Shown: piece by piece, positions 26,649 to 37,215 of the stretch
Layout: each line of letters starts with the position of its first letter
Position numbering within the stretch: the stretch's first letter is position 1
Assembly: GCA_026826555.1 (NCBI GenBank)
Contig: JAKSZT010053769.1
Location: 4,184,505 to 4,248,504 of the forward strand
Direction: 5' to 3'
DNA: 64,000 nucleotides
DNA from: Tolypeutes matacus
Lineage: Eukaryota; Chordata; Mammalia; Cingulata; Chlamyphoridae
Translations under genes and position numbers: made by a program
The notes under the pieces: model-generated
What the model saw: the letters and a program-made list of their open reading frames with translations, nothing else
Told to the model about the DNA's origin: nothing
Database searches by the model: none

Positions 26649-27408
26649 TTTTTACTTTAAATGCATTTTTATTTTTAGACAAGTTACCTGACATGTTTTT
26701 CTTAAAAACAATGCCTCTGCTCCAAATAAATCAAGATCAAAATAAATGATGAATTCAAGATGGCATCAGTCCATCTGTCTAAGTCCTGGTGTGGTATGGA
26801 TGAAAAGCAGCAGCCAGTTATAATGATGAGTGATAGATCCAAAGCAATTGCCAAATGTGTTAACATTTGTCCATTTCTAAAACATCCTTAAAGAAAATCA
26901 TATATGGGGGTCACACCATTCTCACGGTAGTCCAGGAGAGCAACCAGACCATCTGGATTCATACTTTCACCAATAAAGAACTGATAGTTGTTGAAATTAG
27001 CAAGGATATGCTTGATTTATTCTGCAGCCCCCGTCATAAAATATTTCTACTCTTTCTGGTCTCTGTTCTTCAGGTTTGCCTTTGATTGATTTCACATAAT
27101 CTTTGTGTACTTCTTGTAGGCTTCTTTTGTGAAGCTGGTTTCCTGCAAATGATGGTTCATGACAATTTCAAAACCAGTGATAACTCTGTTCTCCTTTCCT
27201 TCACCCTCAGGGCCTTCAGTGGGGAATTTCCATCAACAATCAGGTCATTATTGCTACCTTCTGTCCTACTGACCATCTTCCCCTCCACCTCCAGGCACAG
27301 CCTGGCTCCTGGATCTTTTAAATGTCAGAGAACATCTAATCAGGGCTGATGAGGTCCTGGTGGATAATCATGATGGCAGCTGGAGGGAGGTGACACTGGA
27401 GTCGTAGC
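26649..27408 (-). pseudogene. TPT1: TPT1 (TCTP) processed pseudogene
   Basis: An intronless copy of the mRNA for translationally controlled tumour protein, a small cytosolic protein linked to growth and survival. The original start ATG is at 27371-27369 and the stop at 26862-26860. Translated pieces are unmistakable: [17 protein letters not shown] and [18 protein letters not shown] phrases appear in the right order. The 5' UTR reaches about 27408, and the 3' UTR ends with AATAAAAATGC and a short A tail (plus-strand T run 26647-26653). The twelfth-or-so codon is a TAG stop, and several frameshifts follow, for example in the KEAYKKYIKD region. Likely target duplications are CAGTAATTCTT (26638) and CAGTATATTCTT (27409). 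It is a dead copy; the parent gene lies elsewhere. Confidence 0.92.
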
Positions 27409-27762
27409 AGTATATTCTTTTTTTAAAGATTTACTTTATTTACTTTATTTTTCTTTATCTCCCCCTTCTCCCAGATGGTTCGCTCATCTGTCTGTTCATT
27501 GTTTGCTCACCTTCTCCTGGAGGCACTGGGAAACGAACCCAGGTCCTCTCAAATGAGATGCAAGTGTCCAATGGCCTGAGGCACACCTGCTCCCCGTGGG
27601 CTGCAGGCTGTGGCATCTGCTGGCTTGTGGCTTCTGTTTGTTATGGTGGGAGGCGGTCTGCTTGTCTTCTTTTAGGAGGCACCAGAACCCAAACCTGGGA
27701 CCTCCCATGTGGTAGGCAGGCACCCAAGTGGTTGAGCCACATCTGCTTCCCAGTATATTCTT
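27409..27762 (-). repeat. DAS-type SINE inserted at the 5' edge of the TPT1 copy
   Basis: Minus-strand element: head GGGAAGCAGATGTGGCTCAA near 27750, B box in the GGTTTGGGTTCTGG phrase, a second tRNA-like unit near 27530-27595, and the tail near 27421. The direct repeat CAGTATATTCTT flanks it exactly at 27409-27420 and 27751-27762. The repeat is also the probable upstream target duplication of the TPT1 retrocopy. Confidence 0.85.
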
Positions 27763-28033
27763 AATAGCTAGACCCAGTTACTGTCTAAACTTGAAAAATA
27801 AACTATATTTCTTTTTAATTCGTCTAATTTATATTGTTTCCTAGAATATGATTGAGGATTCAGGGGGAGTTCCAGATCCAATTTAATAGTCTACATGGTT
27901 GTTGACTGATGGAGTTGATGAAAGTCTATGAGATTCTAAGAGCTCTGAAAGTAACAACACAAAAACCACTTGTAGGGAAGGGATTGGAAGGCCTGAGAGT
28001 GTTTCTAACACCCCCAATTTTCTTATTTCTTAA

Positions 28034-28445
28034 ATGTATGTTGGAGATTGAATCATGTTCCCCATAAAAGACAGGTTTAAGTCCTGCCAGCCATCTTGTG
28101 GATATGAACCCATTTGTAAAGAGGATCTTCAAAAAGTCTATTTAATGAGACTAATTGGAATCAGGGTGGGCTTTAATCCATATGACTGGAATCCTCCTAA
28201 GACATAAGAAATTTGGAGGTAGTGAGTTAGAAGAAGCCGGAAATCAGAGGAGCAGAAAAAAGAAGAAAGAGTTCTCTAAGTGATAGAGGACTGCTGAATG
28301 TCTTCAGAATCCAGGCGAAAGCAAGACCTGCCAATAGCTTGATGTTGGACTTCTAGCCTCTAAAACCATAAGACAGTAATTCCTGTGTTTATGCCATCCC
28401 ATCATGTGGTATTTGTCCTAGCAGCCCTGTCAAAATAAGAAAGTA
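28034..28445 (+). repeat. MaLR-type (MLT1/MST-like) LTR
   Basis: TGTTGGAGATTGAATCATG opening, AACCCATTTGTAAAGAGGAT, and the CTTCTAGCCTCTAAAACC and AGCAGCCCTGTCAAAATAAG closing phrases follow the MaLR LTR order. No internal region adjoins it, so it is a solo LTR. Subfamily uncertain. Confidence 0.65.
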
Positions 28446-30329
28446 TATATTGTTCATTCTAAAAAATTCTTAGCCTTCTCATGAATCTGTTCCCAACAGA
28501 TGAGGACAAGCTTCTGCTAACTAACCAGTTATCTTTCCCTTGGATCCTGTTTGAAGCTCCAAATCAGAGCTTGAAAAACTGTCTCCAAATTACTACCCCA
28601 AGCAAATGGATATGAATTTAACTACTTAGGTGACATTGTAGGACATGCTACAGAAGTACAGTGCAGGTGACTAATGATCATTTCCAAAGGAAAATTTTGC
28701 CTATTTTTGAAAATAAAGTTGAAGATGGTAAAGGGTGGCCCTTTGAGTAACTGTCATTAAAAAGAGGGTTAATGTTTATCAGGTATCAGGATCTGGAATT
28801 AGTTATTACCCTCCTCAGGGAGTATGTTGAAGCAGCCAGTGCACTTATGGAAGCCAAAGAAACATGCAATTGGTATCTGGTGGTTTTGTTCATTTCTAGC
28901 CATCCTGGATCAGAGGACCTAGAGGTGAATGGCAGAAAGGTATCTCCAGGTATTCCCTTGCTAGCTGCAGAAATATTGTAACTGGCATTTTTTCTCTAAG
29001 TAATAATTCTCACTCTTATGGTAAAATTGTAAAATCATTCTATTAAGTTATTCTAAAATTTGAAACTAAGGATTAAAAATCAAGGTCTCAAATATAGAAA
29101 CTTTTTGAGTAGGGAACTTTTTGAATCACAGGTAACTTGTTTTAGGTAATATAGAAAGAAACTTAAAAAATAAAACAATATCCCCCTTTTGTTGGTTCAC
29201 TCCTGTGTGTGTGTGTGTGTGTATGTAAATACTTTCATGTGGAGGTTTCCAAATTTGTGCAATGAACAGCTTGGTTTCTGAAACCAGTAAGGATAAATTT
29301 GGCATTTTTGTTGTAAGATGGTGTTATGAAAAGTCTTACTGGGAGAGGCTTCAAGAAAGGACTTTTGAGGGTGGGGGTGAGGAGAGACTCTTGTAAATAT
29401 TTAGAACTAGCTAATTTGTGTAAAGAGTATAGTTTTATACTCTTGATTTGCTTGTATTTTCTGCTATGGACATGTACCACTGAGGGATGTTTTTGCTTCT
29501 TAATTTCAGAATGAAATTTTTTTCCTTAACTTCTTTAGCAAGAAGTTAGGTAAGTAGTTGAATTTATAAGAGTTTATGCACTACTTAGATGAAAGTATCA
29601 GTTTTACCTTATCTTTTGTAAGGTTTTATAATTTGATTTTTTTGCTTGACACACACTTCAAATATACCCAGGATGCCTTTTGGCTTAAGTATCAAGCTAC
29701 AATAAAATACCTTTATTGTATTATCTTGAAAGAAATCTTTCTAAATAACAAAATTTTATTAGCTCACTAAAATACTTTATCATCTGGGAGAAACCAAGAA
29801 ACGCATGTTAATCTAGACAGTAAGAAAAATGTAACTCTAATGACCCTGAGGGAAGTTCAAGTTAGAGCCTAAGAAGTTAAAAATGAATAAAAGAAAAAGT
29901 GCCCCCCCCCGGATGTCTGCCAAGTTAGAACTTTTGAAGCATTGTCCTGTCAATGTGTATTTTTTTTTTAAATGGCAATATTAGTTACAGAAATGTTGAA
30001 TTAACATCCATATTTATTCTTATAGCTAGGTAATGCAGGCAACTTCAGATTTGTATTTCTATTAATCCTTTGTCTTTATTGATTTACGAAACTACCTCTC
30101 AATATCTGCAATTTTTGTTCAAAAATTTGTGTGTTGTTTCTCATGAAAAAATCTCTCTGAAGATTTCTGTTTTCTACCTATTAGAAGTTTCAGAAAAATA
30201 ATTTGTATTTCTTTCTTGGTTCATGCACTTAAGAAAAGTATTTAAAGCCAAGTTTCATCTTGTATGATCAGCCCTTCTCAGAGCATGTTTCCCAATGGTC
30301 CACCATACTCGTTGCTGATTGGCGATATC
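28446..30329. other. No gene seen; unassigned AT-rich sequence with a (TG)n run
   Basis: A (TG)n microsatellite lies at about 29203-29223. No frame over about 80 codons and no nameable repeat. Confidence 0.45.
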
Positions 30330-30586
30330 AATATCGTTGTCTTTAAAAAAAAATTTAAATTGTGGTAACATATATAACATAAAATTTTTCATTTTAATCA
30401 TTTTAAGTGTACAATTTGGTAGTATTAATTATATTCATAATGTGCAACATCACCACCATCCATTGCCAAGACTTTTTCATCACCCCAAACAGAAACTCTA
30501 ACCATTAAGCATTAACCCCTTAACCTCCCCCTGGTAAACGCTAATCTATTTTCTGTCTCCATGAATTTGCCCATTCTAGAGATATA
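30330..30586 (-). repeat. Old L1 3' end, left part
   Basis: L1 3' UTR in reverse: TGTGGTAACATATATAACAT, then TTTTAAGTGTACAATTTGG and CATCACCACCATCCATTGCC. It is cut at 30587-30591 by the provirus and continues at 34486. Confidence 0.75.
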
Positions 30587-30591
30587 AGTGG

Positions 30592-30948
30592 TGTGGCAAA
30601 GGACAGTTGAAGCAGTCTTTTGAGAAGAAGTTTTGATGTTGGAAAGAAGGCCCCAGGAGAAGAGAAGCAAGCTGTTTGCCTGATCATCTACAGCTTACCT
30701 TGTGGAGGAAACAGGAGCTAAGCCCAGAGAGAAACGCAGCCCCGGGAAGAGAGGAACTCCAGAAGCCTGAACCGTGGCAAACGCGGCAGCTGTCTTGCTC
30801 CAACACGTGGCAATGGACTGCGGTGAGAGAAGAAACTTAATGCTTTATGGCCTGGTCTCTGTGGACTTCTACCCCAAAAAAATACCCTTTATAAAGACCA
30901 ACCCATTTTTGGTATTTTACATTAGCACCCCTTTGGCTGACTAATACA
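30592..30948 (+). repeat. 5' LTR with most of U3 deleted
   Basis: It begins TGTGGCA and jumps directly to AAGGACAGTTG, a point about 145 bases into the complete LTR (compare 32573 onward plus 34121 onward). The rest matches the 3' LTR to its end CTAATACA. The U3 loss removes the TATA box, so this LTR lacks its promoter core. Confidence 0.85.
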
Positions 30949-30975
30949 GAATTTGGTACCGAGGAGTGGGGAACT
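30949..30975 (+). promoter_or_regulatory. Probable primer binding site region
   Basis: GAATTTGGTACCGAGGAGTG directly follows the 5' LTR, where the tRNA primer binding site lies. The TTGGTACC..GAGTGGGG phrase is typical of ERVL/MaLR elements. I cannot name the tRNA with confidence. Confidence 0.55.
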
Positions 30976-31047
30976 GCTTTTGTAATTACCAAAATGTTGG
31001 AACAGTTTTATAAATGAGTAAGGGGTATTTTTTGGAGGAATTGTGAA

Positions 31048-32151
31048 ATGCTTGATGGAAAAAGCCTAGATCACTTTGAAAAGACTGTTGATAGTAATAT
31101 GGATACTAAAGAGACTTTCTATGATGCCTTAGAAGTAAATGATGAAACTATTATTGGAAACTGGAGGAAAGGCGATCCATGTTTTAAAGTTGCAGAGAAC
31201 TTAACAAGATTAACTCCTGGTGTTATATGGAAGACAGAATTCAAAAATGGCGAACTGGAGCATTTAGCTGAAGAACTTTCCAAGGTAAACTCGGAAAATG
31301 TAGCTTAGCTTCTCCTTGCAGCTTATAACAAAATACTAGATGAGCGAAATACACTAACGACTGAACTTTTGGGCACAAAGAAAACAGAAACTGATTCCGG
31401 AACTTCCAAGTGTCTGGAAATAAAATTTCCAGATGAAAATGCCCTATTTGAAGACTTTACTAAACTTGGAACTCATAACTCAGAATTGAAGATGCAGTTA
31501 TCTCGGAAAGACTTGTGGAAAGTCTTACTGTCTGATGGCTTGGACCCGTGCTTCTTGCATGCTAAACCAACAACGTTTTTGAGAATGCTGTATGAACAAA
31601 ACCACTGTCAGCTTGGACAAAAGAGGACATGGAAAGGAGAGACTGAAGGAGAAAAAGCTTTAAGAAGAAAACCGTGGAAGCAGAGATCTGGGATTAAGAC
31701 ATCTCCTTGGGCCAAGAGAGGAGCCCCACCCATATATACAGAGAGGGTGAGTTTTCCCCAGCAGTTGAAGAGGATGGATGTCCCCACCCGATGTTCAGGA
31801 AGAGTTTTGCCACCCCAGGGTGCAGGGAGGTTGGAGCACATTCCTCAAAGATTAGGGTGGTTAAGATCAACACCCCATTGGTCTGAGAGGGGTGTACCTG
31901 TCCCCCATGGATTAGGGAAGGCCAGGTGGCCAACCCATTGCTCTGAGAGGGTTGAGCCTTTATGCCAAAGGTTAGGGAAAGCCAGGTGGTCAACTCGTTG
32001 CTCTGAAAGGGTTGAACCTGTATGCCAAAAGTTAGGGGGAATGTTTTCTTCACCTCAGTGTACTAAGGGGGCTAAGACTCTAACCCAAAGTTTGGGTAAG
32101 GTGTGGCAATCACCCCAACACTCTTGGAGGGTGAGGTCTGGAGCTTAGTGG
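31048..32151 (+). pseudogene. ERVL gag-like frame with one stop and C-terminal repeats
   Basis: A single reading frame starts at the ATG at 31048 and runs to a TAG at 32149, about 367 codons with one internal TAG at 31306-31308. The first part has the NWRKGDPCFKVAENLTRL phrase and a helical, charged stretch (HLAEELSKVNSENVA), which I recognise as class III (ERVL/MaLR) Gag. The capsid-like protein would package retroelement RNA. From about 31705 to 32136 the product is basic and made of 20-residue repeats (LG.AR..TRCSERVEP.CQ.), at least five clear units. No Cys-His zinc knuckle of the CCHC type is evident. It is an old viral relic and I do not claim it makes protein. Confidence 0.7.
31705..32136 (+). 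repeat. In-frame 60-base tandem repeat in the gag-like region
   Basis: Units begin at 31852, 31912, 31972, 32032 and 32092, exactly 60 bases apart. The units at 31912 and 31972 are close to identical. Two weaker units precede at 31705 and 31765, then a 9-codon partial unit breaks the register before 31852. Confidence 0.8.
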
Positions 32152-32705
32152 ACACCCAGATGCTTGATAAGGGTGGAACCACGAAAATGGCCGTTGGGCA
32201 AGCCTGTGGAAAGGGTGGGTTCCCATGTGGCCCCAAGGAGAAGAAACCATCATCTTAAGAATGACTCTCAGACTTTGAAATGGAATGGAGGATGCCCTGC
32301 AGGTTTACTGAACTGTAGGGGATCCATGACTCATGTTTAACATCCCAATTTCTTCTTATGATATTGAAAATGTTTATCCTTTGTCTTTCCATTTGTGTAT
32401 TGGAAGCAGTTAAATTGTTTTGTAAGTTTCAAAGGTCTATAGTAGAAGGGACTTTGCCTCAGGATGAACTGTTTTTCTTTAAACTGATTATGATATGATT
32501 TTGTATTTGGATTGTTACTGATTTAAGTTTTTTTAAATATTGTAATGTATTTTTGGAATTCAGAGGGTGGAATGTGGCAGTTTGATGTAATTATGAATTC
32601 CAAAAATATAATTGAATCATGCTTGTAAACTGATCTGTTAATCTGGGCATGATTAGGTTAGGGTTAGGGTGTTGAGCCCTACCCCTTGGTGGGTGGGGAA
32701 TCGAA

Positions 32706-32712
32706 TATAAAA
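32706..32712 (+). promoter_or_regulatory. LTR TATA box
   Basis: TATAAAA in the U3 of the 3' LTR. The same position in the solo LTR at 48700 (minus strand) reads TATAAAAGG. Initiation about 25-30 bases downstream would now fall inside the APEX1 retrocopy's 5' UTR. Confidence 0.55.
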
Positions 32713-34129
32713 GGCAAGGCAGATATCGGGGTGCTATTCTTTTGCCTTTAAGAGGGGCTTCGCTGGCAGGCTGGCTAGCCAGCCTGGGTCAAGACCCCCA
32801 ATTAAGGTCCTCAATTGACCAGAGGGCACATCTCGGTAGAAGGCAACGCGGTAAAAATCTTCCTTCCATGGGCGACGAGGAACAAGTGCCGAAAGGCTTT
32901 CATTTTAGAGATGCCGAAGCATGGGAAAAAGGGGACAGTGGCGGAAGACGGAGAAGAGCCCAAGACGGAGCGGAGGAAAGAAAAAGGAAAAAGAGGCAGC
33001 AGGAGAGGGGCTGGTCCTTTATGAGGACCCCCCAGATCGGAAAACCTCACCTAGTGGCAAATCTGCCACAATCAAGATCTGCTCCTGGAATGTGGAAGGG
33101 CTTCGAGCCTGGATTAAGAAGAAAGGTTTAGATTGGGTAAAAGAAGAAGCCCAAGATATTCTGTGCCTCCAAGAGACCAAATGTTCAGAGAATAAACTAC
33201 CTGCTGAACTTCAAGACTTGCCTGGATTATCCCATCAGTACTGGTCAGCACCTTCAGACAAGGAAGGGTACAGTGGTGTGGGCCTACTTTCCCGCCAGTG
33301 GCCACTCAAAGTCTCTTACAGCATCGGAGAGGAAGAACATGATCAGGAAGGTCGGGTGATCGTGGCTGAATTTGATGCATTTGTGCTGGTAACAGCCTAT
33401 GTACCTAATGCCGGCCGGGGTCTGGTGCGACTGGAGTATCGGCAGCGCTGGGACGAAGCCTTTCGCAAGTTCTTAAAGGATTTAGCTTCCCGCAAGCCCC
33501 TTGTGCTATGTGGGGACCTCAATGTAGCTCACGAAGAGATTGACCTTCGCAATCCCAAGGGAAACAAAAAAGAATGCTGGGTTCACCCCACAAGAGCGCC
33601 AAGGCTTTGGGGATTTGCTGCAGGCTGTGCTGTTGGCTGATAGCTTCCGGCACCTCTACCCCAACACTGCCTATGCTTATACTTTTTGGACTTACATGAT
33701 GAATGCTGGATCCAAGAACGTTGGCTGGCGCCTTGATTACTTTTTATTGTCCCACTCTCTGTTACCTGCATTGTGTGACAGCAAGGTTCGGTCCAAGGCC
33801 CTAGGCAGTGATCACTGTCCTATCACTTTATTCCTAGCACTGTGACACCTCCCAGAAAATCACAGCCTGGGAAGTGAGCCCCTTAACCCATCATTTCTTT
33901 AAAAATATTTCTCTCTAGAGAAATCTGCACTGTATTTCCTTCCTAAAAATAATCTGAGTCTTCCTCCCAGGCTCCTAGTGACCGACGGAGGTTTCTATTT
34001 GTCCTTAAGCCCAAGGTTTTAGTTTTGTTTGTGTTCTTTTAACATTATACAAGTTATGATTTCTTTGGATCTGTCCATGTAAAAATAAAGAGCCATAGTT
34101 TCAAAAAAAAAAAAAAAAAAGGCAAGGCA
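32709..34129 (+). pseudogene. APEX1: APEX1 (AP endonuclease 1) processed pseudogene
   Basis: An intronless copy of the mRNA for the main abasic-site endonuclease of base excision repair. The body runs from 32722 to a poly(A) tail at 34103-34120, with AATAAAG at about 34084. The duplication AAAAGGCAAGGCA flanks it (32709-32721, 34117-34129). The coding part starts at ATG 32911 ([14 protein letters not shown]) and ends at TGA 33843-33845 ([11 protein letters not shown]). It is spread over three frames: a shift near codons 20-30 (about 32965-32990) and an extra A in the run near 33570. Between the shifts, the frame keeps the catalytic landmarks (CLQETK with Glu96, VTAYVPN with Tyr171, LCGDLNV with Asp210/Asn212). 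After the second shift, [10 protein letters not shown] (Asp283) and GSDHCPIT (Asp308/His309) remain. Asp70 is Glu and Cys138 is Trp. It cannot make full-length enzyme as it stands. Confidence 0.95.
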
Positions 34130-34485
34130 AAGGACAGTTGAAGTAGTCTTTTGAGAAGAAGTTTTGATGTTGGAAAGAAGGCCCCAGGAGAAGAGAAGCA
34201 AGCCGTTTGCCTGATCGTCTATAGCTGACCTTGTGGAGGAAACAGGAGCTAAGCCCGGAGAGAAACGCAGCCCTGGGAAGAGAGGAACCCCAGAAGCCTG
34301 AACCGTGGCAAACGCCGGCAGCTGTCTTGCTCTAACATGTGGCAATGGACTGTGGTGAGAGAAGAAACTTAATGCTTTATGGCCTGGTCTCTGTGGACTT
34401 CTACCCCAAATAAATACCCTTTATAAAGACCAACCCATTTTTGGTATTTTACATTAGCACCCCTTTGGCTGACTAATACAAGTGG

Positions 34486-35560
34486 AATCATACAATATTT
34501 GTTCTTTTTGTGTCTGGCTTATTTTACTTCCATAATTTTTAAGGTTTATCCATGTTGTAGCTTGTATTAGAATTTCATTTGTTTTTATGACTGAATAGTC
34601 TATTGTATGGTTAGACTACATTTTAAAAATATATTCATATGTTGATAGACCTTGAATTGTTCCCACTTTTTTTGGCTATTGTGAATAATGCTTCTATGAA
34701 CATGGGATTGCAAGTATCTGGTTGAGTCCCTGTTTTCAATTCTTTTGAATATATACCCAGGAGTAAATTTGTAGGTTCATACTATAGCTCTATTTTTAGC
34801 TTTCTGAGGAAATTCCATACTGCTTCCACACTGGCTACACTGTTTTACATTCCCATGAGCAACATATGAGGGTCCAATTTCTCCACATGCTTGCCAATAC
34901 TTATTTTCCATTTTTTATATAGTAACCATCCTAGTGTGTTTTATGAAGTTGTGTCTCGTGGTTTTGATTTGCGTCATTGACTAATGATGCTAGCATCTTT
35001 TCATGTGCTTATTAGCCATTTGTATAAATTCTCTGGAGAAATATCTATTCAAACTCTTTGTTCATTTTTAAAATTGGGTAGTTTGTTGTTGAGTTGTAAG
35101 TATTCTTCCTATATTCTGGATATTAAACCATCATCAAATATAAGATTTGCAATTGTTTTCTCTCATTCTGATGGCTGTCTTTACTCTCTAGATAGCATCT
35201 TTTGAGGAATACAACTTTTTAATTTTAATGAGGTATGAGTCATGTATTTTTTCTTTTTTTGCCTGTACTTTTGCTGTCATAAGTAAGAAATGATTGCCAA
35301 ATCCAAGGTCATGAAGATTTGCCCGTATATTTTCCTCTAAGAGCTTTATAATTTTAGTTCTTAAATTTAAGTCTCTGGTCCATTTTGAGTTAATTTTTGT
35401 ATATCATGTAAAGAGGTAAGCATCCACCTCCATTTTTTCGCATGTGGATATCCAGTTTTCCCAACACTATTTGTTGAAGAGACTGTTCTTTCCTCATTCA
35501 ATCAGTTGACAGTGGGATGTGAGGGTTTATTTCGGGACAAATGCCTATTTTTAAATAATT
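34486..35560 (-). repeat. Old L1, continued after the provirus
   Basis: It continues the L1 of 30330-30586: GAATCATACAATATTTGTTC, then TTTATCCATGTTGTAGC and ORF2 C-terminal antisense phrases (CTTTCTGAGGAAATTCC, CACATGCTTGCC). It is heavily decayed and truncated near 35560. Confidence 0.75.
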
Positions 35561-36994
35561 ATTTTAGTATATTTAAAAAGATAATTCTATAGTCCTTTGA
35601 ATTCCATTTCCCTATTTCAAACTCTGACCAGAAGTGACTGGTTTGGTAAATTTTAATTTAAAATTTTCTAGATGATGATTTTATAAACAAATCAAAAGCA
35701 GTGTTTGGTAATGGCAAGTGCATGGAATTTTGGATTGGGTAGAATTGGATTTAAATTCCAGATCTTCCAGGATAGCTCCAACCTTCGTCAAGTTTTTTTG
35801 GCTTCTCTGTGTCTCAGCTTTCTTGTCTATAAAATGGAAGGAATTATACTAATCTCCTAATGTTATAAAAATCATATATTAAAAAAAGTAAACCTTCTAG
35901 TCTAGTGCTTTGCCCACATGTGCACAATAAAGGTCACTATTTTAAAACTATAAGTATTCTACAGCTTAATCTTATAAGCAGAATCCTTACAAATAGATTT
36001 TTTTGTTGTTGTTCACCTCCATTTCTAGGCACATGCTAGCTCTACTGAATTTCTCCTTACCCAATTTATGATGGGACCAAGAATCTATATATTTAACACT
36101 TTTATTTTGTTTTTTGTCTTTGCTTAATTTGAGAAGCAACTTTGAGAATTTTGTTATGGTTTGCTCTCTTTCAGAGTCCATAAGCTTAATGTTTTTGACA
36201 GTTCTGAATGATTTTTTAAATTTAGGCATTGGTGATTTGACACTAACATTAAAGAACATCTCCAAATTGTTTTGCTGTACAGGTATGCCATAAGAGGTAT
36301 TCACCTTTCAGGTTGTTTTACAAGTTTCTGCCATTCTGCCTCTTCTCTCTCTCTCTAACAGATTGTATCTACCAAAGAGTTTGCAACAATATCAATATCT
36401 CCCATTTCAAATCTTCTTTCATTGTGGCTTTAACACTCCTGCCATTGAAATGCATGTGGTGGGCTTGTGATTACAGCAGAAGTGACACTGGGATTTCCAA
36501 GGCCAGGTTATAAAATGCAACACAATTTCTGCCTGGTTCTCTTGGGATGGTTGCTTCTGGAACCCAGTCACCATGCTGTGAGGACACCCAAACTACTCAC
36601 CATGCTGATAGCCTGCATTGAGAGACTACGTGGAGAATACTCATGTACGTGTCTGGCTGACAGACCAGCTGAGGTCCCAGCTGACTACCAGCAGCAACAG
36701 CCAGACATATGAATGAGACACCTCAAGATGATCCTAGCCATCAGCTGTGAGTTACCCCCACTTCCCTGCCTTCAAATCTTCTGTGCTGAGGCCCCTACCA
36801 TCATGGAGCTATGCTCTGTGTGAAGTTCTGACCCACAGAATCTGTGAAAATACCTGTTCTAAGCCACTAAGTTTTGAGGTGGCTTATTACTTGGTGCTGG
36901 AATCTGGAACATTTTCCCTGTTTCCCCTTCTCTGGATATCAGTAGAATTGACTCTGTGTTATTTATATGTATAATTTATGTGACTGTGCAATGA
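35561..36994. other. No gene; MIR relic and an LTR-like stretch
   Basis: A sense MIR lies at about 35695-35935 (ATGGAATTTTGGATTGGG, then TCTGTGTCTCAGCTTTC). The 36440-36890 segment, ending TTCTAAGCCACTAAGTTTTG, looks like an eroded MaLR-type LTR. Nothing coding is supported. Confidence 0.45.
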
Positions 36995-37215
36995 TAATAA
37001 TGGCTTACATTTAGTCAGTGCTTACTATATCTAGGCACCATTCATTCTAAGCACTTTACATGTCTTATTTAAATCCTACTATAATATTTTAGGAGAACTG
37101 CTATTATCATCCACATTTACAAATGAAAAAATTGTCGCATAGAGGTTACCTAACTCATCCAAGGTCAATCATCTGCTAAGCAGAGGTTCCAGAATCCTCA
37201 CTCTTGAATTCTAAA
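36995..37215 (-). repeat. MIR SINE
   Basis: Reverse MIR with its core in order: CAGTGCTTACTATATCTAGG, TCTAAGCACTTTACATG, TTTACAAATGAAAAAATTG and AGAGGTTACCTAACTC. Confidence 0.8.

Larger units (their letters stand above)
32573..34480 (+). repeat. 3' LTR, split by the APEX1 retrocopy
   Basis: The left part at 32573-32721 carries U3 with a TATAAAA box at 32706-32712. The right part at 34117-34480 carries R/U5 and ends CTAATACA. Joined, the LTR is about 0.5 kb, matching the solo LTR at 48700-49163. The TTAGGTTAGGGTTAGGG phrase near 32655 is ordinary LTR sequence. Confidence 0.85.
30587..34485 (+). mobile_element. ERVL/MaLR-like provirus with AGTGG target duplications
   Basis: The element is bounded by the 5-base repeat AGTGG at 30587-30591 and 34481-34485, as expected for class III retroviral elements. 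It has a shortened 5' LTR (30592-30948), an internal region with a gag-like frame, a purine-rich AGAGGGTGGAA just before the 3' LTR, and a 3' LTR (32573-34480) split by an APEX1 retrocopy. The LTRs start TGTGGCA and end CTAATACA. No pol or env is seen. It interrupts an old L1. Confidence 0.85.

Noticed and set aside
32640..32675. TTAGGTTAGGGTTAGGG as an interstitial telomere repeat
   Set aside because: Only about two units, and the homologous phrase occurs in the other LTR copy at about 49068-49084, so it is ordinary LTR sequence.
32911..33845. A functional APEX1 gene
   Set aside because: No introns, an A tail, flanking duplications and two frameshifts show a processed pseudogene.
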